From assembly GCF_004799325.1 (NCBI RefSeq), contig NZ_SSMD01000006.1:62001-126000 (forward strand): DNA of 64,000 nt. Direction: 5' to 3'. Below the pieces are notes generated by a model. The model did no database searches. It was not told where the DNA came from and saw only the letters and a list, made by a program, of their open reading frames with translations. How positions within the stretch are numbered: position 1 is the stretch's first letter; each line of letters opens with the position of its first letter. A program made the translations under genes and the position numbers. Origin of the DNA: Thalassobius vesicularis. Lineage in GTDB: Bacteria; Pseudomonadota; Alphaproteobacteria; Rhodobacterales; Rhodobacteraceae. This document shows, one piece after another, positions 17,985-27,194 of this stretch.

Positions 17985-18014
17985 TAGCGTTCATCGGTCA
18001 TGGGAGGAGACAGA

Positions 18015-18143
18015 ATGGATGCGTACAAAGGTGGACCCGTAAAGGGCCCATTCCCGGCGGAATGTCGGGCGCTTCTGTACGTCTTTGATACTGGTTCGCA
18101 GCTTTGCGCGGGCGGTAAGGGAAAGGCGGAACAATGGAACTGA
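18015..18143 (+). CDS. Possible 42-residue leader ORF ahead of livH
   Basis: ATG at 18015 is preceded by an excellent ribosome site (GGGAGGAGA, 18002-18010). The frame encodes MDAYKGGPVKGPFPAECRAL and continues to a stop at 18143, ten bases inside livH in another frame. It has no signal peptide or family resemblance. The ribosome site and overlap suggest a translated leader that couples to livH, but it may be only chance reading in a GC-rich 5' region. Confidence 0.3.
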   Translation: MDAYKGGPVKGPFPAECRALLYVFDTGSQLCAGGKGKAEQWN

Positions 18144-19009
18144 TTCAGCTGATCATCGGGGGGATCGCCACAGGGTGTATCTACGGGCTTGTCGCCCTTG
18201 GATTCGTCCTGATCTACAAGGCGACCGAGGGTGTGAACTTTGCCCAGGGGGACATGATGATGCTGGGGGCCTTTGTGGCGCTTGGCATGGTCAATTCGGA
18301 ATTCGGGGCGCTGCCCTTCATTCCGGGTGTCATCCTGGCGGCGATCATCATGGGGGGCGTTGGCTATGGCGTGGACCGCTTTGTCGTACGCCAGATCTTT
18401 GGCCAGCCGCACTTTGCGCTGGTGATCCTGACCATCGCGATGGGCTTTGTGTTCCGCTTTGCGGCGGGCGCGATCTGGGGCTTCACGCCGCTGGTGCTGG
18501 AAACCCCGTTCGCAGGCAACACGCTGAACATCGGCGGCATCATCATCGGTTACGAGGATCTGACGACCATCATCGTCACCGCCCTGCTGACCCTGTCGCT
18601 GTGGGCGTTTTTCCAGTTCACCAAGCTGGGCCTTGCGGCGCAGGCGTCGTCGCAGAACCAGATGGCGGCCTATATCGTGGGCGTGCCGGTGCATCGGGTG
18701 AACTCGATGATCTGGGCGCTGTCGGGGGCCGTGTCGACCATCGCGGGCGTGCTGTACGCGTCCAAGGGGGCGATTGACCCGAACATTGGCCTGCTGGGGA
18801 TGAAAGCCTTCGCAGCGGCGGTGATCGGCGGCTTTGGCAGCCTGCCCGGCGCGCTGCTGGGTGGCATCCTGATCGGTGTGGTCGAGCCCATCGCGGCACG
18901 TTACCTGCCCGGCGGGATCAGCCAGATGAGCCCCTATATCATCATGCTGGCGGTGCTGGTCACCCGGCCCAACGGGCTCTTCGCCCAGATCTACGCGAAG
19001 AAGGTGTGA
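18134..19009 (+). CDS. livH: Branched-chain-amino-acid-type ABC permease, LivH-like
   Basis: A 291-residue inner-membrane permease of the LivH family (PF02653) with about eight hydrophobic segments. It starts MELIQLIIGGIATGCIYGLVALGFVLIYK, the family's N-terminus, and contains the conserved loop GLAAQASSQNQMAAYIVGVPVHRVN. LivHMGF importers take up branched amino acids but also aromatic and other carboxylates, amides and urea. Here the intervening acyl-CoA synthetase gene suggests a carboxylic acid. It is the first sure gene of the TetR-facing plus-strand operon. Confidence 0.9.
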   Translation: MELIQLIIGGIATGCIYGLVALGFVLIYKATEGVNFAQGDMMMLGAFVALGMVNSEFGALPFIPGVILAAIIMGGVGYGVDRFVVRQIFGQPHFALVILTIAMGFVFRFAAGAIWGFTPLVLETPFAGNTLNIGGIIIGYEDLTTIIVTALLTLSLWAFFQFTKLGLAAQASSQNQMAAYIVGVPVHRVNSMIWALSGAVSTIAGVLYASKGAIDPNIGLLGMKAFAAAVIGGFGSLPGALLGGILIGVVEPIAARYLPGGISQMSPYIIMLAVLVTRPNGLFAQIYAKKV

Positions 19010-19013
19010 CCCG

Positions 19014-20108
19014 ATGAAAGTGATTTTCAAGACAAGCTACGACAACGACATCGACCTGCACGAGGATTGGTGGGATCGCGGCAAGATGATCGCGCTGGTC
19101 GCGGTGATGGCGGTGCTGCCCTTCTTTCTGGGCGAGTACTACATGGCCGAGATCACCAACACGCTGATCTGGTCGCTGGCCGGTATGGGGCTGATGCTGC
19201 TGGTGGGTCACACCGGGCAGGCGAGCCTGGGCCACGCCGCATTCCTGGCGATCGGGGCCTATACGGACGCCGCGCTGATGAATGTGGGCGTGCCATGGCT
19301 GGTGGCCTTCCCGCTTGCGGGGATCGCGGCCGGGGTGTTCGGCGCCATCGTCGCCATTCCGGCGGTGCGGATGTCGGGGATCTACCTGGCCATCGCCACG
19401 CTGGCGCTGTTCGTCATCGTCGAAGAAGCCATCATCATCGCCGAGCCGATCACCGGCGGGGTGGGCGGCCTGTTCGCGCCCTCGATCACCATCGCGGGCA
19501 TCGATTTCGACCGCTATGCCAGCCTGAACAACTTCTACTGGCTGTGCCTGGCCGTGGTGGTGCTGGTGACCTGGCTGTACGCCAACCTGATGCGCAGCCC
19601 GACGGGCCGCAGCTTCTTGGCTGTGCGCGACTCCGAGGTCTCGGCGCGGGCGCTGGGGATCAACATCACGCGGACGCGGTCTTTGGCCTTTGGCCTGAGC
19701 TGCGCCATGACCGGCCTGGCCGGCGCGCTGATGGGCCACTTCATCACGTTCTTCAACTACGAGCTCTTCTCGGTCTTCATCTCGATCAACCTGCTTCTGG
19801 TGGTGACGATCGGGGGGCTGGGGTTCATCCAGGGCGCGTTCTTTGGGGCAATCCTGATCACTGCGGTGCCGCAGCTGATCGCCATCCTGCGCGACGGCGC
19901 GATGTCCACGCTGGGCCTCGACCTGTCGATGCCGGGGCTGGATACGCTGGTCTTCTCGGTCATCCTGATCGGTTTCATCATCTATGAACCGACCGGCCTG
20001 TACGGCCGCTGGCTGAAGATCCGGTTCTGGCTGGAATTGTTCCCGCTGGCACGGCGCGACATGTTCCGCCGCCAGAAAACCTATCTGAAAACGGAGCGGA
20101 TGAAATGA
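19014..20108 (+). CDS. livM: Branched-chain-amino-acid-type ABC permease, LivM-like
   Basis: A 364-residue LivM permease with an N-terminal cytoplasmic extension (about 20 charged residues) and about nine membrane segments. Family blocks include LLVGHTGQASLGHAAFLAIGAYT and RSPTGRSFLAVRDSEVSARALGIN. It pairs with LivH to form the channel. Four bases separate it from livH, and its stop overlaps livG (ATGA), so it is strongly coupled to both. Confidence 0.92.
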   Translation: MKVIFKTSYDNDIDLHEDWWDRGKMIALVAVMAVLPFFLGEYYMAEITNTLIWSLAGMGLMLLVGHTGQASLGHAAFLAIGAYTDAALMNVGVPWLVAFPLAGIAAGVFGAIVAIPAVRMSGIYLAIATLALFVIVEEAIIIAEPITGGVGGLFAPSITIAGIDFDRYASLNNFYWLCLAVVVLVTWLYANLMRSPTGRSFLAVRDSEVSARALGINITRTRSLAFGLSCAMTGLAGALMGHFITFFNYELFSVFISINLLLVVTIGGLGFIQGAFFGAILITAVPQLIAILRDGAMSTLGLDLSMPGLDTLVFSVILIGFIIYEPTGLYGRWLKIRFWLELFPLARRDMFRRQKTYLKTERMK

Positions 20109-20875
20109 GCCTGTTGGAAGTAAAGGACCTGGCGGTCCATTTCGGCGGGGTGAAGGCGGTGGACGGCGTGTCGTTCAGCGTGGAAGAAGGCGAGGTTTTC
20201 TCGATCATCGGCCCGAACGGGGCGGGGAAATCCACGATCTTCAACCTGATCTCGCGGTTCTACAAACCCACCCGCGGCACGATCAAGTTCGACGGCCGTG
20301 ACATCACCCACATGTCGGCGCATGAAATCGCGCCGATCGGCATCGCCCGCACGTTCCAGAATATCGAGCTGTTCGACCATTCCACCGTGCTGGACAACCT
20401 GCTGATGGGGCGGCACACGCATCGCAACACCAACTGGCTGCAGGACATGTGGTTCCTGCCGAAGGTGCGCCGCGAAGAGCGTGAGCATCGCCGCGTCGTC
20501 GAGGAGGTGATCGAGTTCCTGGAGCTGGAAGCCTACCGCGAAAAGCTGATCGCGGGCCTGCCTTACGGCGTGCGCAAGGTCGTGGAAATCGGCCGCGCGC
20601 TGGCGATGGGGCCCAAGATGATCCTGCTGGACGAACCGGCCTCGGGCCTGTCCGTCGAGGAAAGCCAGGAGGTCGCCTATTGGGTCGAGGACATGCGCCG
20701 CGACATGGGGCTGACCGTGCTGATGGTGGAACATGACATGAGCCTGGTGAACCAGGTCAGCGACCGCGTTCTGGCGGTGGCCCAGGGCCAGCCGCTGGCA
20801 ATGGGCACCCCGGCCGAGGTCCAGTCGGACCCGCAGGTCAAGGCGGCCTATCTGGGCACGGAGGTGTACGAATGA
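20105..20875 (+). CDS. livG: ABC transporter ATPase, LivG-like
   Basis: A 256-residue ATPase. Walker A is GPNGAGKST near residue 39, the family's RTFQNIELF block follows, and Walker B is MILLDEPASGLS. The ABC signature is atypical: instead of LSGGQ the segment before Walker B reads GLPYGVRKVVEIGRALA, which is the normal LivG variant. It drives the LivHM channel together with LivF. Starts overlap with the neighbours on both sides (ATGA). Confidence 0.92.
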   Translation: MSLLEVKDLAVHFGGVKAVDGVSFSVEEGEVFSIIGPNGAGKSTIFNLISRFYKPTRGTIKFDGRDITHMSAHEIAPIGIARTFQNIELFDHSTVLDNLLMGRHTHRNTNWLQDMWFLPKVRREEREHRRVVEEVIEFLELEAYREKLIAGLPYGVRKVVEIGRALAMGPKMILLDEPASGLSVEESQEVAYWVEDMRRDMGLTVLMVEHDMSLVNQVSDRVLAVAQGQPLAMGTPAEVQSDPQVKAAYLGTEVYE

Positions 20876-21636
20876 CCAAGGTTCTGGATATCCGCAACGT
20901 CGAAACCTTCTACGGCGCGATCATGGCGCTGCGGGGGGTCTCGTTGGAGGTCAAGGAAGGCGAAATCGTCACCATCCTGGGCGCCAACGGCGCAGGCAAG
21001 ACGACGCTGATGAAAACCATCAGCGGACTGATGGACCCCGAAAAGGGCACCGTCGAGTTCAACGGCGAAAACATCGTCGGCAAACAGCCCGACCACATCG
21101 TGCGCAAGGGCCTGGCCCACGTGCCCGAGGGCCGCGAGGTGTTCCCCTATCTGACCATCGAGGAAAACCTGAAGATGGGCGCGTATTGCCGGGGCGGGGA
21201 CATCCGCGACGACATCGCGCTGGTCTACGAGTACTTCCCGATCCTGAAGGAACGTCGCAACCAGTCGGCGGGCTTTCTGTCGGGTGGTCAGCAGCAGATG
21301 CTGGCAATCGGGCGGGGCCTTATGGCCAAGCCCAAGCTGATGCTGCTGGACGAGCCCTCGCTTGGTCTGTCGCCGCTGCTGACGCAGGAGATTTTCGCGA
21401 TCATCAAACGCCTGAATGCCGAGCAGAAAGTGACGATGCTGCTGGTCGAGCAGAACGCCAACGTGGCGCTGCACACGGCGCATCAGGGCTATGTGCTGGA
21501 AATGGGCCGCATCGTGATGGCCGGTTCCTGCGAAGAGCTGCGCAAATCCGACGACATTCAGGAATTCTACCTCGGCCGCCAGGAAGAGACCCAACGGGGT
21601 CAGAAACGCTGGAAACGCCGGAAGACGTGGAGGTAA
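20872..21636 (+). CDS. livF: ABC transporter ATPase, LivF-like
   Basis: A 254-residue ATPase. Walker A is GANGAGKTT, the signature is LSGGQQQMLAIGRGL, Walker B is LMLLDEPSLGLSP, and the switch His is represented by LLVEQNANVAL, as usual in LivF. It ends with a basic tail. A four-base overlap links it to livG; the AMP-ligase gene begins five bases after its stop behind GGAGGT. Confidence 0.92.
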   Translation: MTKVLDIRNVETFYGAIMALRGVSLEVKEGEIVTILGANGAGKTTLMKTISGLMDPEKGTVEFNGENIVGKQPDHIVRKGLAHVPEGREVFPYLTIEENLKMGAYCRGGDIRDDIALVYEYFPILKERRNQSAGFLSGGQQQMLAIGRGLMAKPKLMLLDEPSLGLSPLLTQEIFAIIKRLNAEQKVTMLLVEQNANVALHTAHQGYVLEMGRIVMAGSCEELRKSDDIQEFYLGRQEETQRGQKRWKRRKTWR

Positions 21637-21640
21637 CGCG

Positions 21641-23485
21641 ATGAGCACAGATATGATCATCCCGGCCGACGCGCCCATCACGATGGACGGGTGCGATACG
21701 GTTGTGAAGCTCTGGGCGAAACGCTGCAAAGAGCTGGGCAAGAAAACCGCCCACCGCGAGAAAGAGCTGGGCATCTGGCAGTCCTACTCGTGGAACGACT
21801 ACTACACCGGCGCGCGCAATACGGGCCTGGCGCTGCTGGCGATGGGCCTGGAAAAGGGCCAGCCGGTGCAGATCCTGTCCGAAGACCGGCGCGAATGGCT
21901 GTATGTCGATCTGGGCGTGGCGGCGGTGGGGGGTATTCCCTCGGGCGTCTACACGACGGACTCGGCCAATCAGCTGGCCTATCTGGTCAACGACTCGGGT
22001 GCGCCGTTCCTGTTCGTGGAAAACGACGAGCAGCTGGACAAGTTCCTGGAGGTGCGCGACCAGATGCCCGGCCTGAAGAAGGTCATCGTGTTCGATCGTG
22101 ACGGTCTGGCGACCTTCAGCGATCCGATGGTGATGTTCTGGGACGAGCTGATGGACATCGGCGAGGCCGAAAACAAGGCCAACCCCAAGAAGTTCGAACA
22201 GGCGCTGGAGGCCGTTCAGCCGCGCGATCCGCGTATGCTGATCTACACCTCGGGCACCACCGGCCCGCCCAAGGGCGCGATGATCACCCACCGCAACGTC
22301 ATGTACCAGATGTTCGCGGGCGAGCAGACCATCGAGTTCGAACCCACGGATGAACTCCTGTGCTTCTTGCCGCTGTGCCACGTGCTGGAGCGTCTGATCT
22401 CGGTCGAATTCCCGATCTTCGCGGGCTGCAAGGTGAACTTTGCCGAAAGCCCCGAAACCGTGTTCGACAACCTGCGCGAGGTCAGCCCGCATTCGTTCAC
22501 CGGCGTGCCGCGGATCTGGGAAAAGGTCTATAGCCGCATCACCATCATGCGGTCCGAGGCCGGCTGGCTGGGCAAGAAATTCCTGGACTGGGCCATTGCC
22601 GCGGGCATGAAAAAGGTCGAGGCCAAGGAAGAGGGCAAGCACATGTCGCCCGGCGCCAAGCTGAACCTGTTCCTGGCGGACCTGCTGGTGCTGCGCAACC
22701 TGCGCCAACTGGTGGGCCTGCAACGCACCCGCCGCTGCACCACGGGGGCCGCGCCGATCTCGCCCGACCTGCTGCGCTGGTTCGAGGCGATTGGCGTGCA
22801 CCTGCTGGAAGGCTACGGGATGACGGAAACCTCGGGTGTGGCCTCGGTCAACACGCTGGCGCATAACCGCATCGGCACCGTGGGTCAGGCGACCCCCGGC
22901 ACGCAGCTGCGGATCGCGCCGGACGGGGAAATCCAGGTGGGCGGCCCCGCCGTGTTCGGTGGCTACTGGAACAAGCCGGAGAAAACGGCCGAAACCATGA
23001 CCGAGGACGGATGGCTGCGCACCGGCGATATCGGGCGGCTGGACAACGAGGGCAACCTGACCATCACCGGCCGACTGAAAGACATCATCATCACCGCCGG
23101 GGGCAAGAACATCACCCCCGCCGAAATCGAGAGCAAGCTGAAGTTCTCGCCCTATGTCTCGGACGCGGTGGTGATCGGGGACAAGCGCAAATACCTGACA
23201 TGCCTGATCATGATTGATCAGGAAAATGTTGAAAGGTTCGCGCAAGAGCGTCAAATTCCATATGCGGACTTCGCCTCGCTGACGCGGGCAAAGGAGGTGG
23301 TGGAGCTGATCGGCAAAGTGGTGAGCGAGGTGAACAAACAGTTCGCCCAGGTGGAACAGATCAAGGATTTCCGCCTGATCGACATCCTGCTGACCGCCGA
23401 AGACGAAGAGCTGACGCCCACGATGAAACTCAAGCGGAATTACGTGAACTCGCGTCATTCCGGTTTGATCGACAGCATGTACTGA
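21641..23485 (+). CDS. Long-chain-type acyl-CoA synthetase (AMP-forming, COG1022)
   Basis: A 614-residue ANL-superfamily ligase. Motifs: P-loop IYTSGTTGPPKGAMITH, A5-type GYGMTETSG, and the hinge/C-domain segment GWLRTGDIGRLDNEGNLTITGRLKDIIITAGGKNI. Overall layout matches the FAA1/COG1022 group rather than short-chain ligases. It converts an imported carboxylic acid to its CoA thioester with ATP. Placement inside an ABC transporter operon, between livF and the binding-protein gene, suggests activation right after uptake (vectorial acylation). The actual substrate is unknown. Confidence 0.9.
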   Translation: MSTDMIIPADAPITMDGCDTVVKLWAKRCKELGKKTAHREKELGIWQSYSWNDYYTGARNTGLALLAMGLEKGQPVQILSEDRREWLYVDLGVAAVGGIPSGVYTTDSANQLAYLVNDSGAPFLFVENDEQLDKFLEVRDQMPGLKKVIVFDRDGLATFSDPMVMFWDELMDIGEAENKANPKKFEQALEAVQPRDPRMLIYTSGTTGPPKGAMITHRNVMYQMFAGEQTIEFEPTDELLCFLPLCHVLERLISVEFPIFAGCKVNFAESPETVFDNLREVSPHSFTGVPRIWEKVYSRITIMRSEAGWLGKKFLDWAIAAGMKKVEAKEEGKHMSPGAKLNLFLADLLVLRNLRQLVGLQRTRRCTTGAAPISPDLLRWFEAIGVHLLEGYGMTETSGVASVNTLAHNRIGTVGQATPGTQLRIAPDGEIQVGGPAVFGGYWNKPEKTAETMTEDGWLRTGDIGRLDNEGNLTITGRLKDIIITAGGKNITPAEIESKLKFSPYVSDAVVIGDKRKYLTCLIMIDQENVERFAQERQIPYADFASLTRAKEVVELIGKVVSEVNKQFAQVEQIKDFRLIDILLTAEDEELTPTMKLKRNYVNSRHSGLIDSMY

Positions 23486-23545
23486 CCGCGCCTTTGAGGA
23501 GGGGCCCGGTCGACATAAACAGACCTTTAGGGAGGAACTAAAATA

Positions 23546-24712
23546 ATGAAACTGTTCAAGACGTTTGCCGCCGCCGCGGCTCTGTCGCTGAGCGCGGCAC
23601 TGCCGGCTCTGGCCGAGGACGGCGTGACCGACACCGAGGTCAAGATCGGTGCCGTGCACGACCTGTCGGGCATCTTCGCGCCCTTCTCGGTGCCCGCCGT
23701 GAAAGCAGCCCAGCTGTATTTCGACGAAGTGAACGCCAAGGGCGGCGTGCATGGTCGCAAGATCACCTACATCGTCGAGGATCACGGCTATCAGGTGCCC
23801 AAGGCCGTTCAGGCAGGCAACAAGCTGATCAACCGCGACAACGTCTTCGCCATGCTGCTGAACCTGGGCACGCCGATGAACATCGCGCTGTTCAAGATGA
23901 TGGAGCCCAAGGGCATCCCGAACGTGGCGCCGCTGACCTCGGCCCGTCAGGTGCTGGAGCCGCCCGCGCCGTGGAAATTCATGACCGGCTCGTCCTATTA
24001 TGACGGGGTGAAGCTGGCCTCGGAATACCTGGCCAAGGAACAGGGCAAGAAGACCTTCTGCCTGATGTACCTGCCCACCGACTTTGGCAAGGAAATCGAG
24101 ATGGGTGTGAAGGACGGCGCGGCGGCAGCTGGCGCGGCCTTTGGCATCGAAACCCAGCACAAGCCGGACGAGACCGATTTCTCGGGCGCGCTGGGCAAGA
24201 TCAAGGAAGCGGGCTGTGACACCGTTGCCACCGCCCTGGGCATCAGCCAGACCATCAACGTGATCGCCACCGCCAACAAGCTGGGCGTGGATGTTGACTT
24301 CCTGCTGTCCTCGGCCGGGTTCCACACCGTTGTCGCCAAGGGCCTGGCCGCCCAGGGCGTGATGGATGGCGTCTGGGCCGCTGCCGGCTGGCTGGATCTG
24401 GAAGCCCGCGTCAGCAACCCCGAAGTGGGTGCATGGGTGAAATCCTACACCGAAGCCACCGGCGAGAAGTTCCCCGGCACCGGCTCGCTGCTGGGCCGCT
24501 CGGCAGCTGAAACCATGGTGCGCGCCCTGGAAGCAGCCGGTCCTGACCTGACCCGCGCCAGCTTCATCGCGGCCCTGGAAAACCTGTCCTTTGACGACGT
24601 GATCATGGGCGCCAAGGTTGCTTACAGCCCCGACAGCCACGTCGGCGCCAAAGAGATCTTCATCTCGAAGGTCGAAAACGGTTCGTGGGTTCTGGTTCAC
24701 ACCGTCCAGTAA
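23546..24712 (+). CDS. Periplasmic substrate-binding protein of LivJ/LivK type
   Basis: A 388-residue binding protein. The signal peptide is MKLFKTFAAAAALSLSAALPALA with cleavage near residue 23; then comes the type I periplasmic-binding fold (VKIGAVHDLSGIFAPFSVPAVKAAQLYFDEVN). It captures the ligand for the LivHMGF complex. A strong ribosome site (GGAGGAAC) precedes ATG 23546. A perfect hairpin with a UUCG loop follows 15 bases after the stop, so this gene probably ends the operon and may be stabilised by that structure. Confidence 0.92.
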   Translation: MKLFKTFAAAAALSLSAALPALAEDGVTDTEVKIGAVHDLSGIFAPFSVPAVKAAQLYFDEVNAKGGVHGRKITYIVEDHGYQVPKAVQAGNKLINRDNVFAMLLNLGTPMNIALFKMMEPKGIPNVAPLTSARQVLEPPAPWKFMTGSSYYDGVKLASEYLAKEQGKKTFCLMYLPTDFGKEIEMGVKDGAAAAGAAFGIETQHKPDETDFSGALGKIKEAGCDTVATALGISQTINVIATANKLGVDVDFLLSSAGFHTVVAKGLAAQGVMDGVWAAAGWLDLEARVSNPEVGAWVKSYTEATGEKFPGTGSLLGRSAAETMVRALEAAGPDLTRASFIAALENLSFDDVIMGAKVAYSPDSHVGAKEIFISKVENGSWVLVHTVQ

Positions 24713-24727
24713 CCTGACCAAACAACC

Positions 24728-24754
24728 GGGGCGGCCTTCGGGCCGCCCCGTCTT
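24728..24754 (+). terminator. UUCG-capped terminator after the binding-protein gene
   Basis: Perfect 9-bp stem GGGGCGGCC (24728-24736) / GGCCGCCCC (24741-24749) closed by a TTCG tetraloop and followed by GTCTT. The U-run is short, so it could also act as a 3' stabiliser of the mRNA. Confidence 0.7.
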
Positions 24755-24805
24755 ACGCAAATCCCCCTCACAGTTGTAAACCTTTGATCAGACAGGAGGT
24801 CTCCG

Positions 24806-25957
24806 GTGCTGAAACGGACGATCTATGACGAAGAACACGAGATGTTCCGCCGCACGGTGCGCAAATGGGCCGAGGCCGAAGTGTTCCCGCATGCCGAGGA
24901 ATGGCGCGAAGCGGGCTGTGTCAGCCGCGAGGTGTGGAAAAAGGCCGGCGAGCAGGGGTTCCTGTGCATGTACGCCGACGAGAAATACGGCGGCCTGGGG
25001 CTGGACGATTTCCGCTATGACATGATCCTGGCCGAAGAGATCAACCCGAAAGAGCCGGGCTTTTTCATCGGGCTGCACAACCGCATCGTCGGCCCCTACC
25101 TGCACAAGATGGGCACCGAGGACCAGAAGGCCCGCTATATGCCGGGCATCGTGTCGGGCGAGATCGTGCTGGCCATCGCCATGACCGAACCGGGCACCGG
25201 ATCGGACCTGGGCGGGGTCAAGACCCGCGCCGTGGAAATGGATGACCACTGGGTGCTGAACGGCTCGAAAACCTACATCTCGAACGGCATCCTGGCCGGG
25301 CTGGTTATTGTCGCCGCCCGCACCGGTGACGGCCACGAGATCGGCCTGTTCCTGGTCGAGGACGGCATGGAGGGCTTCAGCCGCGGCCGCCGCCTGAAAA
25401 AGATGGGCCTGCAATCGCAGGACACGGCCGAGCTGTTCTTTGACAACGTCAAGGTGCCCAAGACCAACGTGCTGGGCGACCCGCGCCGGGGCTTCAAATC
25501 CATGATGATGAACCTGGCCGAGGAACGCATCATGGGCGCGCTTGGCTTCATGGCCCGCGCTGAACACGCCTTTGGCCTGACCATGGAATACATCATGGAC
25601 CGCCGCGCCTTTGGCCGCCCGATCGGCACCTTCCAGAACTCGCGCTTCAAGATGGCGTCGATGCGCACCGAACTGGACGCAGGCTGGGCGCTGACCGATC
25701 ACTTGGTACGCGAACACCTGAAGGGCGAACTGAGCGCCGAAATGGCCGCCGAGGCCAAGCTGTTCACCTCCGAGGTCGAAGGCCGCGTGGTCGACGAATG
25801 CGTGCAGCTGCACGGCGGGGCGGGCTACATGGACGAGTACGAAATCTCGCGCCTCTACAGCGACGCCCGCATCAGCCGGATCTACGCAGGTACGTCGGAA
25901 ATCATGCGCGAAATCATCGGTCGCGGCCTGGGCCTGGACGAACGCGGCCGCAACTAA
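24806..25957 (+). CDS. Acyl-CoA dehydrogenase
   Basis: A 383-residue flavoprotein. Family blocks: AMTEPGTGSDLGGVKTRA, the Arg-rich FAD segment DRRAFGRPIGTFQ, QLHGGAGYMDEYEISRLYSDARI and YAGTSEIMREIIGRGL. The usual medium-chain catalytic Glu (YEGT) is Ala here; the base is probably Glu240 in NLAEER, as in long-chain and isovaleryl-CoA dehydrogenases. It supplies the first oxidation of beta-oxidation for the acyl-CoA made by the upstream ligase. GTG start at 24806 follows CAGGAGGT. A hairpin separates it from the transporter operon, so it may have its own promoter or depend on read-through. Confidence 0.93.
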   Translation: MLKRTIYDEEHEMFRRTVRKWAEAEVFPHAEEWREAGCVSREVWKKAGEQGFLCMYADEKYGGLGLDDFRYDMILAEEINPKEPGFFIGLHNRIVGPYLHKMGTEDQKARYMPGIVSGEIVLAIAMTEPGTGSDLGGVKTRAVEMDDHWVLNGSKTYISNGILAGLVIVAARTGDGHEIGLFLVEDGMEGFSRGRRLKKMGLQSQDTAELFFDNVKVPKTNVLGDPRRGFKSMMMNLAEERIMGALGFMARAEHAFGLTMEYIMDRRAFGRPIGTFQNSRFKMASMRTELDAGWALTDHLVREHLKGELSAEMAAEAKLFTSEVEGRVVDECVQLHGGAGYMDEYEISRLYSDARISRIYAGTSEIMREIIGRGLGLDERGRN

Positions 25958-25990
25958 GCGGTGCGCTGCGCGCGCAGGATTTTTAGCATA

Positions 25991-26120
25991 GGGGCGCAGC
26001 CCCTCTGCGCCTGCGGCGCATTCACCCCGGGATATTTGAGAAAAGAAGAAGACCAGGGCGCACGTTCCCCCCTTCTTCTTTTTCCAAATATCCCGGGGGT
26101 TTTGGGGGCAGAGCCCCCAA
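25991..26120. repeat. Compound palindromic repeat element, copy 1 (convergent gap)
   Basis: Order: hairpin GGGGCGCAGCCCC (25991-26003); short dyad TGCGCCTGCGGCGCA (26006-26020); long dyad with outer arms CCCCGGGATATTT (26025-26037) and AAATATCCCGGGGG (26086-26099) and inner arms AAAAGAAGAAG / CTTCTTCTTTTT; then hairpin TTGGGGGCAGAGCCCCCAA (26102-26120). Two further copies lie at 41279 and 45166. All three fill the gap between convergent genes, here the acyl-CoA dehydrogenase and purU. Likely a bidirectional terminator and REP-like element. Confidence 0.85.
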
Positions 26121-26133
26121 TCGGTCCTGAGTG

Positions 26134-27018
26134 TTAGCCCATCCGCTCGGACGCGTAGGAGCCTGGGGAGGCCGGGAACACCACGGTCTTGTTGCCGTTC
26201 AGGAACACGCGGTGGTGGATATGGGCGTGCACGGCGCGCGCCAGAACCGAGGATTCCACGTCGCGGCCCAGGGTCACGTAGTCGTCGGGCGACTGGGCGT
26301 GGGTGACGCGGACGGTGTCCTGCTCGATGATGGGGCCTTCGTCCAGGTCGGCGGTGACGTAATGCGCGGTGGCGCCGATCAGTTTCACGCCGCGGGCATA
26401 GGCTTGCTTGTAGGGGTAGGCGCCCTTGAAGCTGGGCAGGAAGGAGTGGTGGATGTTGATGATCCGGCCCGACATCTTCTTGCACATCTCGTCCGACAGC
26501 ACCTGCATGTAGCGGGCCAGAACGACCAGTTCGGCGCCGGTGTCCTCGATGATGGACATCTGCTGTGCTTCGGCCTTTTCCTTGTTGTCCTTGGTGACCT
26601 TGATGTAGTGGAACGGCAGGTCGTGGTTCACCACCAGTTTCTGGTAGTCTAGGTGGTTCGAGATCACGCCCACGATATCGATCGGCAGCGCGCCGATGCG
26701 CCAGCGGTACAGCAGGTCGTTCAGGCAATGCCCGAAGCGCGACACCATCAGAACCACCTTCATTTTCTGGTCTTCGTCATGGAAGGCATAGGTCATCCCG
26801 AATTCAGAGGCAGTGGCCTCGAAGGCTTCGGTCAGCTGGTCGATGGTGGCGCCGGTTTCGGGGCGGAAACTGATCCGCATGAAGAAGGTGTCGGTCTCGA
26901 AATCATCGTACTGGTGCGAGTCGCCGATGTTACAGCCATGCTCGGCCAGGAAGGTGGCGATCGCCGCGACGATGCCGCGGGTAGAGGTGCATTTCACGGT
27001 CAGGGCAAAGCTGTTCAT
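26134..27018 (-). CDS. purU: Formyltetrahydrofolate deformylase PurU
   Basis: A 294-residue enzyme with an N-terminal ACT domain (residues 1-80) and a C-terminal formyl-transferase-fold domain. Catalytic residues lie in RIINIHHSFLPSF (Asn and His) and TADLDEGPIIEQD (Asp). It hydrolyses 10-formyltetrahydrofolate to formate and tetrahydrofolate, balancing the one-carbon pool. It stands alone, convergent with the acyl-CoA dehydrogenase across a palindromic repeat element. Length and motifs are normal for the family. Confidence 0.95.
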   Translation of the reverse strand: MNSFALTVKCTSTRGIVAAIATFLAEHGCNIGDSHQYDDFETDTFFMRISFRPETGATIDQLTEAFEATASEFGMTYAFHDEDQKMKVVLMVSRFGHCLNDLLYRWRIGALPIDIVGVISNHLDYQKLVVNHDLPFHYIKVTKDNKEKAEAQQMSIIEDTGAELVVLARYMQVLSDEMCKKMSGRIINIHHSFLPSFKGAYPYKQAYARGVKLIGATAHYVTADLDEGPIIEQDTVRVTHAQSPDDYVTLGRDVESSVLARAVHAHIHHRVFLNGNKTVVFPASPGSYASERMG

Positions 27019-27194
27019 CGGGGTCCATCCGTTGGCCTTGAGGGGTGTTCCCAGCGGTATACGGCACGGAAATCGGGGGGCAATGCCTTGATTGCGACTG
27101 TTTTGCGCGAAAATGCGGGCGGGGCCGAAAAATCCGTAAAACGGGTTTCCTAAAGGCGACGATCCAGCTGGATTTCGCGACTTTGGCCAAATGG

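Noticed and set aside
21404-24760. A 1118-codon minus-strand frame opposite the ligase and binding-protein genes
   Set aside because: Same shadow effect; both plus-strand genes show clear motifs and ribosome sites.
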